The notes below the pieces were generated by a model. That model was not told the origin of the DNA and did no database searches. It saw only the letters and a program-made list of their open reading frames with translations. Below are positions 1 to 11,033 of a stretch of DNA of 60,000 nucleotides, piece by piece; position 1 is the stretch's first letter, and every line of letters begins with the position of its first letter. The stretch comes from Takakia lepidozioides. Lineage: Eukaryota > Streptophyta > Takakiopsida > Takakiales > Takakiaceae. A program made the position numbers and the translations under genes. The stretch is from contig CM060734.1 in NCBI GenBank assembly GCA_030704615.1, positions 28,414,042 through 28,474,041 of the forward strand, in the 5' to 3' direction.

Positions 1-124
1 TTGTGGGTTCAAACCACGGTCTGGTGTGTCATGAAGGTGTCCACCTTTCAGCTGGAAGGCAGTAGCCCTTGTGGTGAAGTGACACCATAAGTTACACTCC
101 CTTCAGGAGGCGTCATACTTTTTC
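1..124 (+). repeat. tRNA-derived SINE, copy 1, 5' part cut by window edge
   Basis: The sequence matches the body of the SINE at 42901-43080. A pol III B-box-like motif (GGTTCAAACCA) lies at 6-16, followed by the family-specific body and the end motif GGCGTCATAC plus a T-rich tail near 115-124. The A box and tRNA-like head lie outside the window. SINEs are non-coding and mobilised by LINE machinery; no LINE is visible here. No target-site duplication can be checked because the 5' end is missing. Confidence 0.75.
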
Positions 125-635
125 TTACTTTTGCTAGTATTGGAGTTGATCGACACAGTAGGAAGAGGTAGGGAATGGATAGTGGTGAAACGAGAGATCT
201 TGTCATATGAGAACACCCTGAGAGGTATCGTAAGGGACTGATAGGATTAGTGAAGTATGCCAGGTATAGATCAGTCACTAGTTACTGATCATCCAGACAT
301 AGGGGACGTATTAATTTCATATGGTATAGATGTATCACCGTATACTAACCCAAGACCGGCATTCTACCATCAATAGTCAAGAGCGCATAATGGAGACCTC
401 TGTGTATGAGTCATACATGCTGGTAATAGGTTTACAGTGGTGCTATGGAAAAGAGTAGCTTATAGCTAGGTAATGGTATCCGCGATGTCTAGGAGAGTCA
501 CCGTGAGTGGAAGAGAGGAACTGATACAGAACGGTAACCGGATGTCTCTCGATTGAGTTTGAAAATACAAGAAAGGAAGGGTGTATCAGTGTACACTCCA
601 TCAATTAATACTAACTTTACTAACAGTGTCGCAAC
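125..635. other. Non-coding stretch upstream of the first gypsy element
   Basis: No convincing gene is seen. The stretch may be the leader or LTR remnant of the Ty3/gypsy element that starts at 636. A weak resemblance to an initiator-Met primer-binding site (TGGTATC at 474-480, followed by mismatches) is too poor to call. No matching second LTR was found. Confidence 0.3.
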
Positions 636-1480
636 ATGGCAAGTCCATCTGGAGTAGATGCTTTGTATTACGGTAGGGAGTCCGAGGGCGTGGTGGATTG
701 GATCGAGAAATTACAAATGGCAGGTGATGTGAGGGATTTGTCTGATGACATAATCTTCAAGGTGGCGAGGTTGAACCTCAAAGGAAAAGCTGATGACTGG
801 TTTAGGCGTCAAAACCCCAAACCAGTGGATTGGGACAATTTACAAGTGGCAATGTTGGCAAAATTTGGGCACATGGATATGGCTGAACTAAAAATGAAGC
901 TGGATGAAGTTAAGCAAGAGCCGAAACAGAGGGTTCAGGCTTACTTTGATCGTTTGAATAGGCTCTTTGTGAAGGGGCAAATCCCTGAGCTAGAGCAACG
1001 TCGAAGATTTATGGGGGGTCTTAGGAATGAGATTATGAAGCTTATGCTAGGAACCAGATTTCAGAGTAGATGAGGCGGTCGAAACCGCCATACAAGTGGA
1101 AAGAGGGCTGTTCAAAATTGGGGAAACACCATTCGAACCTTTGGAAGGAGAAGACGTGGAAGAGGTCTTAGTGACAAGCCCAGTTGATAAACGCCTAGAT
1201 GCTCTCAATGTTACGCTAACCAAGTTTTTTGAAAAGAAGGGGGCATACGCTGAAAGTTCCGGTACTCAGACTCTAGTTCGTGGAAACCGATTGTGTAACC
1301 TCTGCCATCAGGAGGGTCATGTGGCTGCATTCTGTCCAACACAGAAGAACCCGGTGAAATGCGCAAAATGCAATCACTTTGGTCACCGGACAGAAAATTG
1401 TGGAATCAGATGCACACCTTTTGTAAGCTACTAGGACACTTCGAACAGGACTGTAGGATGAAAAAGGAGCAGGGGTCGAC
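636..1480 (+). pseudogene. gag: gypsy-1 Gag with CCHC zinc knuckles, frameshifted
   Basis: A 145-residue open segment (636-1073) has the retrotransposon capsid pattern: an LNLKGKADDWF segment, then a helical region ending near GGLRNEIMKLM. A shift near 1073-1096 leads to a second segment (1096-1434) with two CX2CX4HX4C knuckles: CNLCHQEGHVAAFC and CAKCNHFGHRTENC. A third knuckle-like pattern is cut by a further shift near 1410-1425; its second half, CKLLGHFEQDC, is read in the next frame. Gag packages element RNA in the cytoplasm. With two shifts this copy cannot make a full Gag. Confidence 0.8.
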
Positions 1481-2467
1481 TGCATTGCCTTCTAACAATT
1501 TGCTTGACATTATGTGTGATGATGAGGAGGCGGTCTTGGAACAATTGAATCAATTAATGGCGCATCACGAGATCAAAGAGATACGACGACTCCCTAAAGT
1601 AAGAACACCGGTGGTACCTCCAAATCAGAACGGCGGTCCAAGTTCACAAGGCGAAGACATGGCAACAGCACAAGAGGAGCTTCCAGAGGAACAAACACGA
1701 GCCTTTGGTCAGTTTCTCTTCCCAAGAAGGTCTGAAAAATTTCCCGAGCCAGAGACAGGAAGATCTAAGATATTAAACCATTTCTACAAAGGGCGCATAT
1801 CCATGTCACCAATGGAGGTCATCATGCATGTACCGGGTGAGTTTGAGAAATTGAAAAGTTTGGTCAAGGTTGTGGAGAAGAGCAAATCCAATGCTTTTCC
1901 AGCCAACAGGGTTCAACATGAGTCCAAATTGGCACACGACACGAGTGACCCAGATCTGGAAGCAATATCATATGCTTTCAGTGGCAAAGTGAAGGCTTTG
2001 CAAAGGCTTTGCAGATGCTCTGGTTACGATTGGCAATTACCAAGTAATGGGCCAGATCGATACAGGGGCCATGATATCCGTGATAGCAGCAACCACAGTA
2101 AGAGACTTGGGCTTAATGAGCTGTGTCACCACTGACAGGGACATGACATATCGGGTAGCTTCAGGTGCTGTTGAGACAGCAATGGGGGTACTTGACAATT
2201 TGAAGGTTACAGTGGGAAGACAGGATCAGTTTCATGGTGGTGGACACTACCACATACAGCATGTTGCTCAGACTATTCTTCTTGAAGAAGTTTGGGGCAT
2301 CAGTTGATACAGAGACAGAGACATTGAGGGTCAGGTACGGACCTGGGCTCAATGTGGCTTACTTTCCACTCCGCACCATGAATCAATTGAAGCCAACGAT
2401 TGGCAACTTTCATGAATTCTACAAGAAACTGGCTGTAGAGCCAATGATAGAAGAACAAGAGGGCTAG
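1481..2467 (+). pseudogene. gypsy-1 spacer and retropepsin-like protease, frameshifted
   Basis: After the knuckles there is a low-complexity spacer. The aspartic protease follows, with its active-site motif DTGA at 2059-2070 in the context QIDTGAMISVI. The frame changes between 1990 and 2047 and again near 2290, so the domain is split over three frames; 2234-2467 carries its tail. The family protease cleaves Gag-Pol. The catalytic Asp is retained but the domain is not translatable as one unit. Confidence 0.7.
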
Positions 2468-2922
2468 ACAGAGGTCATGGCTCTTGATCAAATGCAGGAT
2501 TCACGCACAAGGCAGAGTTTATTCACACCAATGGAAGAGGATGGTCTGTCTGACTACATGTCAGATATGGAGGATAGTGTGAGCTCTGTCTCGACAGAAA
2601 GCACGGATGAAGATCCAGACTGGGAAGAGGCATAAGGCCTCTACTCAGATCAGGGGGCAATTGAAGATTATCTAAAATGCCTGGACATTTGGGAGGATGA
2701 GAGTCAGGATCTAAAATACCTAGAGATTTATGAGGAAATCAGCCGCAAGGATATGACTGATGACCTGATCAAGGAGGCCTACATGAAGGCTTGGGAAGGT
2801 GAATACTACACACCAATGACGAGTTTCAGGACTGGACCAAAGTCACCAACCAACAAAGGAGAGAAGCACATCTGATCTACCTGCATGCTATCAAGACTGA
2901 CTCCAAAAAGGAGGAAGCAAGC

Positions 2923-4206
2923 ATGCAAACACTGGAGGCAGAACAGAGGTGGGAAGACATAAAAAGTAAACTCAAGATCAGTCCTGCGCTCTCTACAGAG
3001 CTGAAGCAACAAGTGCTAGAAGTATGCAGAAGGAATCATCACAGCTTTGCCATGAACAAAGCCGACCTTGGCCATTGTGCTGACGTGGAGCACGAAATCA
3101 ACACCCAAGGGTTCCCTGCAACCAGAAAGCCAGCAAACAGACTGTCAGAAGCTGAGGAGAACCGTGTACAAGAACAGATTGAAGCACTCATCTTACAAGG
3201 TAAAATGCGAGTCAGCAAATCTGAATATGCATGCCCAGTTACTTTGCAACCCAAGAAAGATGGGAGCAAAAGGTTTTGTGGAGATTATAGGCCACTCAAT
3301 CTGCACACACTGAAGGATGCATACCCAATACTAATACAAGACGTCTTGCAACAACTTGGCAAGTCACAGTGGTTTTCTGCGCTGGATCTGCAATCAGGCT
3401 TTTGGCAAATCAAAATGAGAGAAGATGACATAAAAAAAAACAGCCATAATCACGAAGAGAGGATTGTTTGAGTGGCTCGTCATGCCATTTGGCTTGAAGA
3501 ATGCCACAGCAACCTTCCAGAGGGCTATGAACGTCATACTTCATGATGAGTTAAAGACTTTTGCAAAACTCTTTGTTGATGACATAAATATACACAGTGC
3601 AACATGGAAAGATCATTTGCAGCACTTGGATGTCATCCTCAAAAAACTCAGGCATCATAATCTGAAGCTGAATCCCAGCAAATGTGAACTGGGCATGCAA
3701 GAATTGGTTTTCTTGGGACATGTCATTTCCAAGGAAGGGGTAAGGCCTGACCCAAACAAAGTGGCAGCAATTCAATGTTTCCCAATACCAAAGACCCCCA
3801 CAACTGTTAAGAGCTTTGTTGGGGTTACCAACTACTACAGGGATTACATCAAGGGATACGCAAGCACTGGTGTGCCACTGTTTGAACTCACTAAGAAGGA
3901 GCCAGCATTCCAATGGAACGCAGAGGCACAGAATGCCTTTGAGGCATTAATCCTCAAGCTGCAAAATGCACCGATCCTGGTAAGGCCCGATTTCACTAAA
4001 CCCTTTATACTTGATGTTGAGGAGTACGAAGGGAATATGGGCAATACTGTCACAGAAAGATCATCTTAAAGAACATGTAATTGCATATGCAAGCAAGGTG
4101 TTGATGGATGTTCACAAAATATATCATTCCATGGAGGGCGAGTGCTATGCACTAGTGTGGGGCATCCTGCACTTCCGCCGATACCTCTATGGAACACCAT
4201 TCACGG
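2923..4206 (+). pseudogene. pol: gypsy-1 reverse transcriptase and partial RNase H
   Basis: 2923-3471 carries the RT N-terminal part (CPVTLQPKKDGSKRFCGDYR, then the ALDLQSGFWQI region). The frame breaks at an A9 run near 3432 and resumes at 3464 with the WLVMPFGLKNA region and a catalytic FVDD box at 3572-3583. The RT thumb and connection region (FLGHVIS, NYYRDYI) follow. RNase H starts near 3990, shifts frame again near 4040, and is lost at about 4206. Its TDAS-like first catalytic motif has diverged. The acidic unit at 2480-2900 before RT is a linker with no recognised domain. Confidence 0.85.
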
Positions 4207-4683
4207 TAAGTGACGAGCCCTGAGTGCGCGCGGTCAGGGTGACGACATAGTAGTATAGGGGGGCCAAGGTAAGTTGCGGTGTAGGTTGGGCTCACTGAAC
4301 CGCCTACCCGACTGCGGTTAGTGCAGGGGGTCCGTGGTCGTACATGGTGGCTATGATCACTATCTAAGTCCTACCGGCAAAGAGAAATCACGTACTCCTC
4401 TTCCCAGGCCGAGTTTGCGTTTCTAAGTCATACAGTATCCTACAATCTACTCAGTAACTGCCTTCCAAGTCTTTGTGTTTTATTGTCTAATTCCTACCGC
4501 CTAGGCCCCCGAGCCGCCTATATGACATGTTTTAATCCCTTCACAAGGCACCTGCCGAGCCTAGGGAGAAGAGGGAAAATCGTCCTCTCCCAATGCCCCT
4601 CCTTCGCCGAGGGCTTGAGTTCAAGTCACCTCTAAATGGAAGGGCCAACGCTTCCTACCCCAGTGCCTAAATACTTTGTTTTA
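4207..4683. other. Unassigned spacer between gypsy-1 and the methyltransferase element
   Basis: No open reading frame, RNA gene or repeat could be recognised. The stretch separates the truncation point of gypsy-1 from the first base of repeat A1 of the next element. Confidence 0.4.
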
Positions 4684-5012
4684 GCTGTCAAGTTATTTTA
4701 CCACTAGTGTGAAACTAGCTAGGAAATAGCTATCTTTTACATATTGACATTTGGGATTGGCCCAAGTGTCAATCCAGGGGTCAAGGCAGATTTAGGCCCT
4801 GGAGTGGTTATCTTCACGGCAAGCGCGGGAGGCTCATCTTTCTCGAGTTGAGCCTCACCGCGCCTAGCTATGGCGCCGTAGTGTGGATTCCCCATGGCGT
4901 GGGGTGCACTTGGCTTGACTTGTATTTGAGTGATGAGGTTATATATGCATGAGTTTATGCTTCAGCTTTGTGAGCTCGCATGAGCTTGTGCTTGTATTCT
5001 TCTTCTTTATCA
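4684..5012 (+). repeat. Repeat A1, 5' terminal repeat with promoter
   Basis: These 329 bp reappear, apparently unchanged, at 15369-15697. The repeat starts GCTGTCAAG, contains a TATATA core at about 4939-4947, and ends in a T/C-rich stretch. It is the only part of the 3' terminal set (B-A-B) found at this end. After 5012 the sequence continues into leader not found at the 3' end. Confidence 0.85.
4939..4947 (+). promoter_or_regulatory. Candidate TATA box of the methyltransferase element
   Basis: TTATATATG lies inside A1 about 65 bp before its end and is repeated in A2 at 15624-15632. Transcription would start about 30 bp downstream, within the repeat, as needed for strand transfer in LTR elements. 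The role is inferred from position only. Confidence 0.45.
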
Positions 5013-6480
5013 CTCGAGAAAGATCAGCTCGTATCTGTGAGTGCCAGATACGAGTTAGTTGTAGCACTTGTGGGTTTTGCTTGAGAATGAGAGAAACCAA
5101 GTTGTTATGCAAGGAGCACCGTGGAGCTCTTAGTTGTTAGAAGCGGAGGCGATGTGGGTTACGAGGTGGTAGACCTTGGCATTCGATCTTCAGCTTCAGA
5201 GATGAAAGCACCATGCTGCAGGTAATTCCAGAGCACCTTGATGGTTCCAGATTGTGTACATGCATGAGCAAGCACGATTGGGAAGAGGACCAGTCAAGAG
5301 CAGGTTATAGTGGCTTTGGTGGCAAAGCTGAGAACTGGACTTGGGAATGCGAGCTGTCATTGTGTGAAGGATTGCAAGACCAAGCGAAAGGGCTGATTTG
5401 GCTTGGGGCAAATCAGTGCACTTTGTGGAGTATGGTGAGATTGGGTTTCAATCTCGAGCTTCAGCATTGAGAGGGCTCTTGTCATGGCAAGAGCAGGGCT
5501 GGAACAGGAGCTAAGAGGTGCGGCAAGGCCATGGAATGTGCACCTAGGGTTTCAGAGCTTGGAAGAAGAGCTCTTGCACCACAAGAGAAGTGTCTTGTGG
5601 CTGGAAATGTAAGCCTTAGGGTTTCAGGAGCTTGGCAAAGGCTATGGAGTGCTTAGTCTTGTCTTAGAGAGCATCAAGGAGCCAAGGAGCCAAGATAGGG
5701 GGCTGATATCTTTGTGTGAAGAGGTTGCATGTGTGGAGCATGTATTCAACTCATTGAAGCTTCCATCTTCAAGCTTGGAGGGCAAGCAAGGAAGTGGAAG
5801 GGCTAACTTCCCTTATGTGAGGGCAATGCATGTGGGAGCATGCTATCAGCCTGGTTGCCACTTTTAGGTGTGGAGTGCAAGGAATGAAAAAGGCAGAGGC
5901 GGCTGGTTTCCTGTAGGGCATGTAGAGCATGCTTTCAGCCTGCTGAAGCTTGTGATTTTCAGGTTTGTGGGTGCAAGAAATGAAGCAAAGGAGCTGATTC
6001 TCTTATGGTGAGAGTGGGGCATGTGTGGAGCATGCCTTCAGCCCATTGAGGCTCTTGTTTTCAAGCTTTAGAGCTAGAACGGAAGGTCTAGGGCTGGTTT
6101 CCACTTGGAGTGAAAGAAAACTTGTAGGGCCTATGTGAGTTGGGGTTTCAACTTCAAGCTTGAAGGGAGCGCAACTCTTGAAGCAACAGGTGTAGAGGGC
6201 TGGAATAGGCTAAGACAGATGCTATGGCCAATGAGAGTGCTTGAATGAGTGCTCACAAGGGCTGGGAACCAGCAGGGCTTGGTTGTTTGCCATTGAGTTT
6301 AGTGGCGTGTTTGGGGAGGCTAAGTGAGAAAGAAGGCTTGGTTTGTGGCAACCACCTCATGGCTTAGGGCTACTATGGTGGTGTGTGGGAGCCGAAAGAG
6401 CAAGGATACCTTGCTGATTTCCTCACAGCCACCATAGCTCGGTGGAAAGAAGCCTAGAGTCCAAGAGACACAAACCCTAG
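5013..6480 (+). other. Element leader with diverged internal repeats
   Basis: This is G-rich leader of the plus-strand element without a credible protein. Phrases such as GGAGCATGC followed by CAGCC(T/C) and GAAGCTT recur near 5735, 5840, 5930 and 6030, suggesting about four decayed units of roughly 100-140 bp. The minus-strand copy does not show this part. No convincing primer-binding site could be identified after A1. Confidence 0.5.
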
Positions 6481-6534
6481 CTTGGCGTGGCTAAACCCCT
6501 TGGAGAAATGGCTAAACTGCCAGAGCGGCCATGA

Positions 6535-7440
6535 CTGTGTGTGTGTGTGACAGGCTGTGAAGGCTGTGAGGGCTGTGTGGGGGGCTGTGAATGTGGGCTG
6601 TGAAAGACGGGCTGTGTGTGACAGGCTGTGACGGCTGTGTGTGCCCTTTGGGGCTGTGACGGGCTGTGCTGTGAAATGTGTGTGACGGGCTGTGACAGGC
6701 TGTGTGCACAGGCAGTGTGGGCCTGGGGCTGTGAATGTTGACAGGCTGTGGGAAATGAAGGCTGTGACAGGCTGTGTGGCCTTTGGGGCTGTGTGTGAAT
6801 GTGTGACAGGCACAGGCTGTGTGTGATGTGTGACAGGCTGTGCTGGCCTGTGGGGCTGTGACGGCTGTGAGGGTGTTGCTGTGAACAACGGGCTGTGAGG
6901 TTGTGACAGGCTGTGGAAAGGCTGATGTGAATGTTGGACATGTTGTTGTGAAAGAAGGCTGTGACAGAAATGTGCCCTGTCTGTGACGGGCTGTGAGGCC
7001 TGTGGGCTGTTGGCCTTTGGGGCTGTGACGGGCTGTGAGGGGCTGTGCCTGAGGCCTTTGAGGCTGTGAGGGGCTGTGACAGGCCGTGCCTGGCCTGTGA
7101 CGGGCTGTGAGGGCTGTGACAGGCCGTGAGGGCCTGTGACTGGCCTTTTGTGTGCTGTTTGAGGCTGCCTGTGACAGAAAAACAGGCCCCTGAAGGGGCT
7201 GTGACAGGCCGTGCCTGGCCTTTGGGCTGTGACTGTGAGGGGCTGTGACAGGCAACTGTGAGGGGCTGTGTGCCTGAGGCCAAAAACGGGCTGCTGTGAC
7301 AGGCCGTGCCTGAGGCCCTGTGAATGAGGCTGTGACAGGCTGTGCTTGTGGTGGTGTGTGTGACAGTGAGCTGTGTGGGCCTGTGCTGGTCTGTGGTGGC
7401 CCGTGTTGACCTGTGGACGGCCTGTGCTGACTCGTGGAGG
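6535..7440 (+). repeat. GGCTGTGA-type minisatellite in the element leader
   Basis: About 900 bp are built almost entirely from short variants of GGCTGTGA(C/G) with GGCTGTGACAGG-like expansions. The opposite strand reads as three overlapping long open frames rich in His, Ser, Gln, Pro and Thr. These are by-products of the 8-9 bp repeat lacking stops and are not genes. The minus-strand element lacks this array, so it expanded in this copy or lineage. It lies between the promoter repeat and gag. Confidence 0.85.
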
Positions 7441-8097
7441 CACTGGTGGACTGCCTAAGGACTGGCATGTGGTCTGGAAGGCCGAATTTTGAAGCTCGTG
7501 GAGGGCGGTTTGAGGAGTATCTTCATGATATTCCCATGGTCATGCAAGTGAGGAAGAGAGAGAGGAGAGTGTTGGGATGAGGGCATGCTGGGGTTAGGCA
7601 TTGCTTTAGCTTCTCTTCCTCGTAGTTTCCACCCTCTCATTAGGCCAAGACCTTTCCGTAGGTGGAGGCAAGAGTCAGTCCGGGTTTGGGCTGGGGTGTC
7701 CTTGCAGGAGCAACACCGTGGAGTTGTTTTTGGTGTGGGGGAGTTGTCGTTCTGATTTCTTGTGTTTGGATCCCCTCCATACCTGCATGCTTGACTGTGC
7801 GCCATGCTAGTTTTGTGTGGGCGCTTGTTTTTATAGGTGATTGGTCCGGATTTGATCACCGGCCAGTCCTAGAGCATGCTGTCGATGGTGAGGCTGGGGT
7901 GATGACCAGCCAGACCATCATTGTTTCTCCTGTGGTGAGGTTGGAGGTGATGACCAGCCAACCATAGGAGTGCTTGCGGTGGATGCAGGTACAGGTGTAG
8001 GCTATGTTAGGAACTTAGTATTCCAAACCATAAGCCGCAACAGGTTCTCTACCCGGTTACCTTGTGGAGAGGGGGTTAGGGACATGTTCATGACCGG
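7441..8097 (+). other. Conserved 3' part of the element leader
   Basis: This stretch is alignable by eye with the minus-strand element at about 24830-25340 (shared phrases include GGATTTGATCACCG and GGAGT(G/T)CTTGCGGTGGATGCAGG). It is therefore genuine element leader and not captured host DNA. It contains no long conserved reading frame and runs up to the Gag start. Confidence 0.65.
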
Positions 8098-9510
8098 TTG
8101 AGTGTCAACACGGAGGTGCCACTAGTTGCTGGGGACAGTGCCGGTTCGAGCACTAGCGATACTAGTGGGTACACGAGACGAGGTGTGCGGTTTAGGCCAC
8201 CTTCACCTCCTGTGTCTTCCACGGAAGGTTCTGATTCGGATTGTGAATCAGGAGGACTCATACCGGCGGTGCAAGTTGTTTCTTTGCCATTGTTGTGGGA
8301 CACAATGGAGGAGATGTATGGAGCTACCAAGGGGCCACGAAGGTACTCTGGGGCGGTGGGCACCATCGAGTTGGATGATTTTATCCAAGAGTTTGATAGT
8401 TGGTGTGATTTGCAGCAAATGCGCAATCCACAACTATTTACGCCTTTCATGGCATGGAAGGGGCTGTTTCAGCACCTTGAGGGGCCGCCTATGGATGATT
8501 ACCATGAGTTCAGGCGGGGGCATGAGGTTGAGATCGAGGAGTGGAGGATGTACTGGTCACCCGACTATGTCTCCATCACTAGGGGCACTAGAGCCACGAG
8601 GGCAGTGGCTACACCTGCCGCTGCACCGGCAGCTTCAGCAAGTAGCAGTGGGACTGGTGGTACAGTAGCTACGACGTCCACCCAAGCCACTACCGCACCA
8701 GCACTAGCACCCGTGCCTGCCTTCAACCCTGTTGTGGAGTTCTTCGAAGAGTTGAGAGGGAACTACCAAGGGGTGAGGACAGAGAAGTTGCGGAGCTTGC
8801 AAGAGTTCCAACGGAAGCCGACCGAGAGCTTGAGGGAGGCTTTCACTCGCATGAGGCGCTTGATAAATGTAACCCAAGGGGTTACGGAAGCTCAGGCAGT
8901 CCAATTCTGGTATGGGATATTGGACAAGGAGCTGAGGAGAGGGTGCGGGATGCAACTCTCCTACAAGCGGCCCAACCCACCTTAGCAAATGTGTTTTTGC
9001 TGGCAGAGCGGATAGAGCTCAACATGGTGGAGGAACGAGTGGTCATGGTGGGATTTGCTAAGGAGACACCACGGGGTAGTGGTGCTCCTAGCCAACCACT
9101 ACCTCAACGTGCTCAAGGCAACAAGGGGGCTCAGGTGAAGCTCAGGGAAGGGCAGAGAGGACCTCAGATGCAGGGGTCTCTCCCTTCATTTGCTGGCCAA
9201 CAACGGGCGGATGTGTGTGCTGGACATGTGGAGGACCCCCATGTCAAGAAGGATTGCCCAGAGGGAGGCAAAGGGCGGCACATGCACAGCCTGCACAGTT
9301 GCAGTGTGGGCATTGTGGCAAGCACGGGCATGGAGAGGCCCAGTGTTATGGTTTGCATCCTGAGTTGCGCCCAGGCCAGTTCCAAGGGAACAATGGTGGC
9401 CGGGGCGAGGTGGAGCAGCCCAGAGAGGACGAGGTGGCCAGCCACGAGGTGCAGGCCAAGGGCAAGCTCAACGTGGCCAAGGACGCGGAGGTCAGGGTGT
9501 TGACCAAGGC
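8098..9510 (+). pseudogene. gag: Gag of methyltransferase element copy 1, frameshifted
   Basis: 8098-8985 encodes an acidic, Ser-rich N-terminus, a conserved block (MEEMYGATKGPRRYSG), and the retrotransposon capsid domain from FNPVVEFFEEL to QFWYGILDKELRR. The first codon read here is not an ATG; the minus copy starts at the equivalent place with ATG. A one-base change near 8938-8943 moves the rest (DATLLQAAQPT, AERIELNMVEE) to another frame. Two zinc knuckles follow at about 9215-9350. The first is split by an extra C in the C5 run near 9234-9238; the second, CGHCGKHGHGEAQC, is intact in a third frame. It would act as the RNA-packaging capsid but is broken in this copy. Confidence 0.85.
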
Positions 9511-11033
9511 ATGGCCAACCGGCTTCAGCAGCTAGAGCAGAGGCTCGCTGCCATGGCTACAGCTCAGGTGGTACCGGCTCTAAGGCCGGATGGTCCACCT
9601 CCTGCTCCTGAGGGAGGAGATATGGGAGGCATGGGATTCATGTGTGGAGCAGCACTACCACTAGTGCAGGTGGAGTCTGCTGCAGCCGTGACTCGAGGAG
9701 CAGCACGAGTTCCTGAGCCACGAGGTGCAGAGGTGGAGTTGGATCCACAGCGTGGGGAGGCAAGCCGTCAGGCTAGGCTTCCTCAGTCATTCACATTGGC
9801 GGAGACAGTGTCGACGCCATCCATGGCACCTAGTTCTCGCCCGACTGTTACCGAGGCGGAGGTTACTATGCCATTGGGGAGAGCTACACGGGTAGCACCA
9901 CTACCTAGTGTTGCCAAGGCTACGGCAGCTAGTGTGCTGCTAGGAGCGGCCACATCTGTGTGCCAGGCTCCATTGTTCTCGGCTACCATGATTGCGACGC
10001 CGGGGGTAAGACCAGCTGAGGTGTTCAGGCTGGCAGCTACACTCTGTGAGAGTGGGGAGGTTACTTCATCTTCTGCGGAGATAGTGGGAGGTGTAGTGCC
10101 GGAGGGATCCTCGGATTTGAGGGTCAAGACTGCCACGGCGGCGCCATGGCAAGCTGCAGCTGCCAGGTTGATGGAGCTGCCAGCTAGGCCAGCCATTGAG
10201 CGCGCCATGGTGACACCTGGAGTTGTCATGTTAGACAACCAGGATGGCATTTTCTGTTTGAGTGGACCGGCAGGCAAGAGGTACCGGCCACTGCGGGTCT
10301 TGTTGGACTCGGGAGCTCAGCCATTGATGCTGGGCAGAGCTGCTATTGCAGGCTTGGGCCTCACGGAGGCGGATATGGAGCCTTGTCCTTTCCAGATACA
10401 GACGTCTCTGGGAGGATCGGAGCAGGCTCGGGGCATGACACGGCGTGAGTTGGCTATCAGACTACGGCCGGATCACCCTACAGATGGCTCAGTGATGCGA
10501 GCCAAGGCCATTGTGACAGACGCAGTCTCATACGATGTCCTGGTTGGTGGGGCAGTGTTGTACCCCATGGGCTTCACCCTGGATTTTTGGGAGGAGTCAG
10601 CTTCCTATAGGCCTGCATGGCAGTCAGGGGAGGGCCGGCGTGTGCAGCTCCCTGTGACGTTCATAGGAGGAGTTGCGGTTGCCCAGCGAGGCAAGATGCC
10701 GACACTAGCAGCATTCACAGCGGCAGTGAGTTGGCCTAGAGAGTTGCTTGAGGGCAATGCTCATTCAGAGGATGTACCACCTCCGGGAGAGCAGGATGAC
10801 ATGTATGGTATGGCGGAGTTGCCTACCATGGTTGCTCAGACTCCATTGTGGGGCACGAGCAAGGATTTGCAGCGGGATGCTGATCGACGGGTGCAACAAG
10901 CCTGGGTGGAGGCTTTTGTACCGTCAGGAGAGGAGGAGAGTGTGGGGATTGCACCAGGACCACCTCAATTGTCTCCATTGGACACCACACCTATTGTGTG
11001 GCAGTATCCGGATGAAGGCATTGTCTTCTGGAC
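9511..11033 (+). CDS. Retropepsin-like protease region of Pol, copy 1
   Basis: This is an open frame of about 500 codons. The first 230 or so residues are a Gag-Pol linker with a coiled-coil-like start (RLQQLEQRLAAMATAQ) followed by Ala/Pro/Thr-rich sequence. The aspartic protease follows: active-site DSGA at 10306-10317 in VLLDSGAQPLMLG, then an ILVG-like strand at VLVGGAVLYPMGF. Retropepsins act as dimers and process Gag-Pol. The frame runs directly towards the methyltransferase, but a 1-bp deletion near 11016-11022 puts the methyltransferase in another frame. The nominal end of this frame at 11283 is read out of frame over methyltransferase DNA. Confidence 0.75.

Larger units (their letters stand above)
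636..4206 (+). mobile_element. Decayed, 3'-truncated Ty3/gypsy retrotransposon (gypsy-1)
   Basis: The element keeps Gag, CCHC knuckles, protease, RT and part of RNase H in the usual Ty3/gypsy order, but split over at least five frames. Similarity ends abruptly inside RNase H at about 4206, just after a YLYGTPFTV-like segment. No integrase or 3' LTR follows. It is clearly diverged from the methyltransferase-bearing elements in this window: its RT box reads FVDD rather than YIDD, and it has no methyltransferase between protease and RT. It is non-functional. The remaining question is whether the sequence before 636 contains its 5' LTR. Confidence 0.85.

Noticed and set aside
474-485. Primer-binding site for gypsy-1
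   Set aside because: Only the first seven bases fit the initiator-Met complement; no LTR end precedes it.
6454-7468. Three overlapping minus-strand open frames of 268-329 codons, rich in His/Ser/Gln/Pro
   Set aside because: They arise from the stop-free GGCTGTGA minisatellite; all three frames are open with the same low-complexity composition.
9783-10277. 164-codon minus-strand open frame
   Set aside because: Antisense shadow of the Ala/Thr-rich Gag-Pol linker; the minus-strand element shows a similar shadow at the corresponding place.
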